This document shows, piece after piece, positions 56,326 to 64,000 of a stretch of 64,000 nucleotides of DNA. Source of the stretch: Tetracentron sinense (Eukaryota > Streptophyta > Magnoliopsida > Trochodendrales > Trochodendraceae); contig CM026564.1 of assembly GCA_015143295.1 (NCBI GenBank), positions 16,480,416-16,544,415 on the forward strand, written 5' to 3'. A program made the position numbers and the translations under genes. The number at the start of each line of letters is the position of its first letter. Position 1 is the stretch's first letter. Under the pieces are notes generated by a model that did no database searches, was not told where the DNA came from, and saw only the letters and a program-made list of their open reading frames with translations.

Positions 56326-57695
56326 TACTCCCCCCTTATAAAAATTTCATCCTCGAAATTGGACGATACTTGCATTACAAAACCAAAACAAAATTACATG
56401 GCACATAAAAAAAAACCTATTCAAACAAGTCCGGGTACTTCGCTTTGACTTCGGTCTCACGCTCCCATGTGGTCTCTTCTCGAGCATGATGTTACCATTG
56501 TACGAGAACCAATGGGATAGTCTTGTTGCAAAGCACTTGATCTCTCCAACCCAATATTTGAACCGACTTTTCAACCAAAGTGAGATCCTCTCTGATTTTC
56601 AACGGTTCCAAGTCTATGACATGCGAAGGGTCTGAAATGTATTTCCAGAGCATCGACACATGGAACACATTGTGGACTGCAGCCATATAAGTTGGAAGAG
56701 CTACCCGGTAAGCAACTTCACCAACTCGCGTGATAATCTCAAAGGGGCTGACGTACCGAGGACTGAGCTTGCCTTGCCTACCAAACCTGGAATTCCAAGT
56801 CTCTGCGGCGAGTGTTCGCATAGCTCTTCTGACGATCTTGGGCAGCTTTCAACCTATCCTGGATGATCTTGACTTTATTCGCGGTTTGCTCAATCAACTC
56901 AGGACTCAACACTTTTCTCTCTCCCACTTCATCCCAGTAGAGAGGAGACCTGCAACTTCGCTCATACAAGACCTCAAATGGTGTCATTTGGATGCTCGTC
57001 TGGTAGCTATTATTGTAGGCGAACTCCACCAAGGGTAATTGCTCTTCCCAACCGCCCTTGAAATCTAACATACATGCCTGAAGCATGTCCTCAATGATTT
57101 GGTTTACCCTCTCGGTTTGTCCATCCATCTGTGGATGAAAGGCGGTGCTAAAGTCTAGTCGGGAACCCATAGCACTTTGAAAACTCTTCCAGAACCTAGA
57201 TGTGAATCTTGAATCCCGATCTGATACAATGCTGACTGGCACCCCGTGTTACCGAACCACTTCCTTGATATACAATGCCGCTAACTGGTTCGAGTTAAAC
57301 GTTGTCCGATAGGGAAAGAAATGCGTAGACTTCGTCAAACGGTCCACCACAACCCATATTGCATCTAATTTCCTTGCCGTACGTGGCAAGCCAACAATGA
57401 AGTCCATGGAGATGTGCTCCCACTTCCACTCGGGAATAGGGAGAGACTGTAATAGACCCGCCGATCTCATGTGCTCTGCCTTCACTTGCTGACATACCAA
57501 GCACCGGGATACATACTCTACAACATCCCTCTTCATGTTCCGCCACCAAAAGTGCCCCTTGAGGTTCTGGTATATCTTCGTACCCCCAGGATGCACTGTA
57601 TACTTGGAACGGTGGGCTTCATCCATATTCTCCCGCCTCAACTCTACATTGGCAGGGACACACAGTCTTCCCCTGAATGTGATAGCACCTCGGCT
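56326..57695 (-). pseudogene. TEK-1 integrase, interrupted by TEK-5
   Basis: Read downward: SRGAITFRGRLCVPAN (57690), AHRSKYTVHPGGTKIY and CLVCQQVKAEH (HHCC zinc site), [16 protein letters not shown] (first catalytic D, about 57420), [23 protein letters not shown] (second D), MDGQTERVNQIIED (catalytic E), [12 protein letters not shown], then a 58-bp deletion near 56790, LSPRYVSPFEI, VFHVSMLWKYI and VLVQWxHHAREETTWE (one stop). Catalytic DDE is complete; breaks are a stop near 57247 and the deletion. The rest of pol lies beyond the window. Confidence 0.9.
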
Positions 57696-58081
57696 TGTAG
57701 CACCCCGGATTTTTTTGGCCATGTATCAAAGCCTTAACGCCATTTTCTTGAGTTAAAAGTTGGAATTCCGAAGTCGGAATTATTGGAAATCTATGTTGCC
57801 GAACTTCATTTATGGATCAGTCAAATTTAGGGGCAATTTGGTCAATAAATAAAGAAGAAATTGAAAATTCTAACATGCCAGAAATGTCCCCATTTGAAAG
57901 ACGAATCCAACGCAAGTTGAATCGTCAAAATCAGACAAACGAGTCAAAAGTTATGGCCGAAATACCAAAGTGGGGAAAAATGAGAGAAAACAAATAAATC
58001 TGGGGAGTGCAATCGATCGCAAGTCAGGTGTGATCAATCGCAAGCAGGCGAAATGGGTCCCAAACTCTCTGGGCCATATGC
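57696..58081 (+). repeat. TEK-5 LTR part 1 (family alpha)
   Basis: Begins TGTAGCACCCCGG inside the TEK-1 integrase (left flank CGGCT). Same order as the TEK-4 LTR start, with the first TGCGATCGATCGCA-type sites near 58010-58035. Interrupted after TATGC (58077-58081) by a solo LTR. Continues at 60533. Confidence 0.85.
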
Positions 58082-58762
58082 TGTCTCGCCCCAAAACCTA
58101 CCCTAGGAGTTAGAGTGAATCTTGGACGACTTGCCATGACTTAAGTGACTTGCTTGACAAACCATCCTACAAAACACTATGAGCATATACAATAAAGGAC
58201 AAAATAGCGGAAGCATAACTATCATAGCACAGCGGAAGTCTAACAAAACCCTATATATATATTCTATATGTACATGATCTAAGTTTTGTACAAATGAAAA
58301 CAAAAGAAAGAAGATGCAGACATGCCCGCCAAAATACATGGTCATAACCTCTGGTGCTCACCCACAATCACTCAGAATCTACCACCTAGTAGTACTTGTC
58401 TACATGAGGCTCTTCCATAGGTTCCTCAACACACTCCTCTTCGACCCAGGGGCCAGGGTTACAAATGTCGAATGGAGCAGTAGCTCCCTCATGACCTGCC
58501 GACATAAACGTACAGCTGAGCATGGAATACTCAGCGTGTACCAAATACTAACCAACAGTCATAGCAACATAGCAATATAGAAATGGAATAAAGCAGGAAG
58601 CAGTTCATATGATTAACAGGGAAAACCAACAGTTCATAGTTTATGCTTGAATCATATCGAAGTCGGAAAAACTCTTGAAATCATCTTGTACTGTACTTGA
58701 CTTGAAATACTCAGTTCATGCGTGAAAACTCATCATGTCTATCTTGCTTGTCTGTTATGCTC

Positions 58763-58990
58763 GACTGGGTATGCCTAGCTGCCGTTCATAGACCGTCGCA
58801 ACTAGTATTCTCTATGCTATATTGGGTATGCCTAGATGTTGTTCATAGACCGTCGCAACTAGTATCCCCTATGCTGGAATAGGTATGCCAAGATGCCGTT
58901 CATAGACCGTCGCAACTAATATTCTCTATGCTAGGCTGGGTATGCCTAGATGTCGTTCATAGACCGTCGCAACTAGTATCCCCTATGCAT
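58763..58990. repeat. 57-bp minisatellite in solo LTR S1, four units
   Basis: The word ggtatgcc recurs with steps of 57, 57 and 57 bp (about 58767, 58824, 58881, 58938). Each unit has gttcatagaccgtcgcaac and ctatgct. Not seen in other family-alpha LTRs in the window. Not a CRISPR: whole unit repeats, no unique spacers. Confidence 0.85.
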
Positions 58991-59995
58991 GACTTGTGAT
59001 ATCGAAGCAAAGCATATCTTAGGATATGCCCTACCCCTAAGCAAAACATATCTTAGGATATGCCCTACCCCTATTACCAACCCTTACGTTTAGCCTTGTC
59101 ATAGTTGTCGTGAATCGAGACTAAAACCCGTGTTAAAAAAAAAAACTCGATAAACCATGTCATGCATATCGTGCTCGTGAAATCGTGTACAATTAACTCA
59201 TTAAATTAAATAAAACATGATAGGCTCAAAATTATTCAAAGCAACATTTAATATCAAGGCAATTAAATCTACAAGTATGCAATTCTAGAAAGCGAGTAAA
59301 TCTACAATCATACTATTCTAGAAAGCGGGTAATAAACCCTAGAAATTTTCATACATTTTAAATCATGCTTTTCTTGACTTATAATTCATTTTCTTCACCT
59401 TGGCATTTCATCAAACATATGGTGTGTACATTATGGTTAATACCAAAATCTTGCTTTTCTAGATGGGTTAAGCTCATAACACACATGTGTGTTTATTATT
59501 AATACGATGCCCTTCCCATTTCGTCCATCACAACCCATACACAAGGCATCCATCGCCTATACACATCCCCACGACCATCCATCTTCATCCATTCAATCCA
59601 CCTCATTATTATGCTTAGAATATAGGGAAAACCAAGAAGAGAAGAAGAATATGAACTAGGAGGGTAGTATAGGGTACCAACCTTGAAAAAGGGAAGAAAA
59701 CCCTTGCAATGATGAGGATGGAAGCTGCCCTAGCTTGGAGAATGTGTTCCTCACGAGCTTGAGCCTTGGGTTGAAGAATCCAAGCCTTTTGAAACGATCT
59801 AGGGTAGCCCAACTTTTGATTTCCTCCTCAAGTTGGAAACCTAGGTTAGAAACCCTCTTTCTCTCCTCTACTCTCTCTCAAAATGTTGCCCTAAGGGTTT
59901 ATGAAACCCTTAGGCTCAAGAAAGCCTTTATAGGCAAGGTGAAAATACCCCAAAGACGAAAAAGCCCTTAGTGAAATTTCTGCAAAACACGATAG

Positions 59996-60215
59996 ACCGA
60001 TTGATCGGTGGTCAAGACCCAGAGATCGGTCGCCTACAAAGCGATCGGTGTTCTTGACCGAGCGATCAGTCAAAAACATGCTCTATGAAATTTTTTCTCA
60101 TACAAAAAAGTGTACCAGTTGATAGCTACCGATCGATCGGTTGTGGACCGATCGATCGCTATTTTGAACCGAGCGATCGGTTATGGACCGATCGATTGCT
60201 CTAGCGATCGGTTCT
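59996..60215 (-). promoter_or_regulatory. S1 U3 palindrome array
   Basis: Perfect or near-perfect ACCGATCGATCGGT sites at about 59996 and 60128-60160, plus diverged sites around them. 63 bp from TATAAAGG at 59925-59932. Same layout as TEK-1 and TEK-2. Confidence 0.55.
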
Positions 60216-60532
60216 CTGCAAAAAACGCGTTTCGGTATTTTGGCCATAACTTTTGACTCGTTCATCGGATTTTGACGATTCAACTTGCATTGGATTCGTC
60301 TTTTGAAATGACACATTTCTGGCATTTCATAATTTTCAAATTCTTCTTTATTAATTGAATAATTACCCCTAAAGTTAATTAATCAGTAAATGGAGTTCAA
60401 TAAATCGGATTTTAACATATTGGACTTAGGAATCCCACTTCTCAACACTTAACGTTCTTTAAAATTCTCCTTTCATGGCCTAAAGCCTTGGCACAGGTTC
60501 CAATACATGGGCAAAAGTTCTGGGGTTCTACA

Positions 60533-60578
60533 TATGCAATAGATGGATCCCCAGGTGCGACAGATCGCAGGGATCTAT
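60533..60578 (+). repeat. TEK-5 LTR part 2, 46 bp
   Basis: TATGC plus atagatggatccccaggtgcg and a palindrome remnant. Matches TEK-4 LTR 37047-37088. A tiny piece of host LTR left between two inserted solo LTRs. Confidence 0.8.
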
Positions 60579-62782
60579 TGTAGAACCCCGAAACTTTTTA
60601 TATATGCCTTGGAATGTGTGTCAAGGCATGACACCTTTGAAATCTCCATTTTCATGAAATGAGAATTGGAAACCTTAAAAATTATTTCAAGAATGCTATA
60701 ATTAATTAAATAAATTATTTATTAATGTCTATAAGTCTTGAAAGGGTCCTAGTCATGTTTAGAAGAGGTAAAAAAGAAAGTAGAATAAGTCCAAGTAGTA
60801 GGAATGGGTGGAAAAATGGATTTGGTGTTAAAACCTGCAGAGAACTGATCGCTCGGTCATGAGAGCGATCGATTGGTCCACAACCGATCGATCGATAGCT
60901 ATCGACTTGTGCACTTATGGGGAAAATTCCAAAGAGCATGTTTTTGATCGATCGCTCGGTTAAGAACACCGGTTGCTCGGTAGGCGACCGATTGCTCGGT
61001 ATTGACCACCGATCGATCGGTCTATCGTGTTTTGCAGAATTTCATTAAGGGCTTTTTCGTCATTTGGGCATTTCACCCTTACCTATTAAGGCTTGCCCGA
61101 GCCATTGAGGGTTCATAAACCCTAAGGCATCAAATTAAGAGAAAGAGAGAGAGGAGAAAGGGAATCTCTAACCTAGGGTTTTAAACTTGAGAAGAAATCA
61201 AGGGTTTGGCTACCCAAGATCGTTCCAAAGGCTTAGATTCTTCAAATCCAAGGCAAAGCAAGTGAGGAACACGTCCTCTAAGCTCGACAGCAACCTCACG
61301 CACGCACTAAGGGGATTTCTTCAATTCTTCAAGGTCGGTACCCTATGCTACCCTCCTAGTTTATATCCTTCTTTCTTTTCTTCCTTTTTATGATGTTTCT
61401 CTACTATCTAAGTGTGTAAATGCTATGGGATGAATGAATGGAGGATGATTGGCGATGGATGTCGTGTGGATGTGTTGTGATGAATGAACTGGGAAGGGTA
61501 TTGTACCAATAATGAATACACATGTATGTTATGAACATAAACCCATCTAGAAAAGCATGGTATAGGTTTTAACCAATAATGTAGACACCACATGTTTGAT
61601 GAAATGCCAAGGTGAAGAAAATGAATTATAAACCATGAAAGTTATTATTTAAAGTGGATGAAATTGCTAGGGTTTATGATAGTGTGTTTAATTGCTTTTT
61701 TCCAACGGCATAAATGATTACTTGTTGAAATAAATGTTATGCTATGCTTTGTTGAATCCCAAATGTCATATTAAATTCCAAGTTAAAGCATGTACACGAT
61801 TTCACGAGCACGACATGCATGACATGGTTTACCGGTGTTTTTCAAGAAAAATGATGTTAGAGGTAGGACATATCTTACGATATGTTTTACCTCGCTTTTG
61901 ACAAGAACAAGCATTGCATGGGAGGGAGTTTACACTTCCCTCCATTCAAGATGGAAAGAAGGGTCTTCCCTCACTCACAAATGCATATCATTAAAAGAAG
62001 GGTCTCCCTTCCCTCTCAAGTGCATGTCATTGAAAGAGGGGTCTCCCCTCCCTGCCAAGTGCATCTCACAAGTTACATGAGCATGTTTAAATTTCAAGCA
62101 AGCACACATGACATGACACGCATGATAGACAAGCAAGACAGACATGACAAGTTTTCCAACCACAAAAAGAGTATTTTAAGTCAAGTCAAGTGCACGATGA
62201 TTTCAAGAGTTTTATTGGCTTTTATGTGATGCAAGCATGAATATAAACTGTTTTACCTTTCTGTTATTATATGGATTGTTTCCTGCTTTATATATCGTCA
62301 TTGTTAAGCTATGATTGTTGGTTAGCATTTGGTACCTGCTAAGTATTCCATGCTCAGCCGTACTTCTCATGTCGACAGGTGATAGTGGAGCGGCGGCTCC
62401 TTTTGATATCTGTGCACTTGGCCCATGGGTGGAGGAGTATGTTGAGGAACCTACGGAGGAGCCTCATGTAGACGAGTACTACTAAGTGGTAGATTATGAG
62501 TGACTGTGGGTGAGCTTGAGATAGTATATTCATGTATTTTGGCGGGCATGTCCGCACTTTCTTTTGTGATTTCATTTTGTACAAACTTGGATCATGTGTA
62601 TATATACTTAGAAGTTTGGTTAGTCTTCCATTGTGCTATGTAGTCTATGCTTCTGCATTATTGTCCTCTATTGTATATGCTCCAGGTATTTTTGTAGGTT
62701 GGTTTGTTAAGCAAGTCATGTAAGTCATGATAAGTCGTCCAAGATTCACTCTAACTCCTAGGGTGGGTTTTGGGGCACGACA
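60579..62782 (+). repeat. Solo LTR S2, family alpha, plus strand (2204 bp)
   Basis: TGTAGAACCCCG to GGGGCACGACA. Palindrome array 60848-61021, TATA-like TATTAAGG 61084-61091 and hairpins at 61997-62011 and 62036-62050. Flanks TCTAT and TTTGC do not match, so there is no convincing target duplication. Confidence 0.88.
60848..61021 (+). promoter_or_regulatory. S2 U3 palindrome array
   Basis: Several ACCGATCGATCGGT-type sites, the last a perfect copy ending at 61021, 62 bp before TATTAAGG. Contains CGATCGATCG cores at about 60890 and 61009. Confidence 0.55.
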
Positions 62783-64000
62783 TTTGCGATCGATCGCAAG
62801 AGTGTGCGATTGATCGCATACAGAGGGAAATCAGACAAAAGTGCTCATGTTCATGTGCTAGATCGCATCCATGTGCGATCAATCGCACTGTTCCGCGATC
62901 GATCGCAGTCAAGTGTGCGATTGATCGTACGCGGTAACTAATGCCGAATTCGAGAGTTTTAAACCCTTGGCTTATTAAAGGATCCTCATTTGGGGATTTC
63001 TAACCTAAAGGAGAGAAAGAGGGGAGAAAGAGGAAGAGAGGAAAATTGTGAAAATCCTCCAAAGGGGTCTTGATTGGAGATCAAGAGAAGCTCAATCTTG
63101 AAGATTTTCAAGCAAGAATCTTCCCCAAATCAACTAGAGTTCCTCAAACCCAAGAGAGGTTCTTCCTCAAGTTGGAACTCCACATCAAGGGTTTTTTCGC
63201 TCTATTGAAGGTTGATACCCTATACTACCCTCCTAGTTCATATTCTTATTACTTTTATTGGTTTTTCCCCAAATTCTAAACATGATAAAGTAATGGGATA
63301 CATGGATGAAGATGGATGGTTGTGTGGATGTGTATGGGCGATGGATGCCATGTGTATGTGTTGTGATGAACAAAATGGAAAGGGCATTGTATTAATAATG
63401 AACACACATGTATGTTGTGAGCATTAACCCACCTAGAAATCCAAGATTTAGGTATTAACTAGCACATACCAAGTGTTTGATGAAATGCCACAATGAAGAA
63501 AATGATAATTATTTTTAGAACATGCATATGTGAACTTCTTTAATTTCTAGAATGACATGTTGATAGATTAAATGCTTATTAATTGATTTGATTATTGATC
63601 AAATGAAAATGTTCTATATACACCATTGTCATTCTTAATTGTACACGAAATCATGAGCACGACATGTAGTCCATGAGTAGGGTTTTTCAAGCATGAAACA
63701 CCGTGTTTTGTTTTCAAGAAAATCAAATACAAAAGTCTCGATTCACGAACACCATGAAAAGGCCAAACGTAAGGGTTGGTATGAGAAGTAGGGCATATCT
63801 TAAGATATGTTTTGCTTTGCCTTCGACAAGAACAAGAAAACCGCAAAGCAAGACTCCAAGCATGCATGTTTACTTTAATTGCATTTTCGCTAAAGAGGGG
63901 TTTCCCCTCTCTCACAAGTTGTATCTCATTTAAAATGAGGGGGTTCTACACCACCCTCCCTCACAAGTGCATCTCATTAAAAGAGGGGTCTCCCCTCCCT
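62783..64000 (+). repeat. TEK-5 LTR part 3, runs off the window
   Basis: Resumes in the palindrome array (62785-62930, TGCGATCGATCGCA type), then TATTAAAG at 62973-62980, and follows the TEK-4 LTR to the window end. GC hairpins GAGGGG-TTT-CCCCTC at 63895-63909 and GAGGGG-TCT-CCCCTC at 63983-63997. Whether a full element follows cannot be seen. Confidence 0.85.

Larger units (their letters stand above)
58082..60532 (-). repeat. Solo LTR S1, family alpha, minus strand (2451 bp)
   Basis: Ends TGTCTCGCCCC and GGGGTTCTACA, flanked by TATGC on both sides (58077-58081 and 60533-60537). No internal sequence, so it is the scar left by LTR-LTR recombination. Has a palindrome array (59996-60215), TATA box (59925-59932) and a 57-bp minisatellite. 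Confidence 0.93.

Noticed and set aside
58763-58990. CRISPR-like array
   Set aside because: Whole 57-bp units repeat with no unique spacers, and it lies in an LTR.
1-64000. tRNA, rRNA or host protein-coding genes
   Set aside because: None could be recognised on either strand; tRNA-like words are only the primer-binding sites.

Overview
This 64 kb window looks like gene-free heterochromatin from a flowering plant. I see no host gene, tRNA, rRNA or CRISPR array. Almost every base belongs to one of three things: L1-type non-LTR retrotransposons (LINEs) with plant-style ORF1, endonuclease, reverse transcriptase and C-terminal RNase H; Ty3/gypsy LTR retrotransposons whose integrases end in a chromodomain-like segment (best guess Tekay/Del chromoviruses); and a diverged tandem satellite of about 178 bp. 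Plant origin rests on the LINE type, the initiator-Met primer-binding sites, the chromovirus domain order and the long LTRs. I cannot name the species.

Layout. 1-13767 is a satellite array broken up by at least five LINEs of mixed orientation (LINE-A to LINE-E). From 13768 onward is a Russian-doll stack. TEK-1 (minus) sits in the satellite. TEK-2 (minus, 14174-54284) sits in the TEK-1 LTR with a GGAGC target duplication on both sides, 40 kb apart. TEK-2 is split by LINE-F (17159-21098) and by LINE-G (23666-23839 plus 45449-50420). LINE-G is split by TEK-3, a minus-strand tandem of a second LTR family (23840-45448). TEK-3 is split by TEK-4 (plus, 36615-43449, GATGT duplication). Right of TEK-2, the TEK-1 integrase is cut at 57696 by TEK-5, a plus-strand LTR running off the window, which is itself split by two solo LTRs (58082-60532 and 60579-62782).

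Two LTR families occur. Family alpha (2.2-2.45 kb: TEK-1, 2, 4, 5 and both solo LTRs) carries an array of CGATCGATCG-core palindromes about 20 bp apart in U3, a TATA-like box 62-63 bp further on in four of the LTRs and one solo-type copy, and GC-rich hairpins in the transcribed part. Family beta (TEK-3, 3.1-3.4 kb) carries 175-bp tandem repeats.

The most unusual item is a likely spliceosomal intron of 143 nt (40607-40749) between the Gag zinc knuckles and the protease of family-alpha elements. Its GT-AG removal would join the two in frame. Unspliced RNA would stop inside it and give Gag only. Family beta lacks it. All coding regions here are broken by stops, shifts or deletions, so they are annotated as pseudogenes except one open gag.
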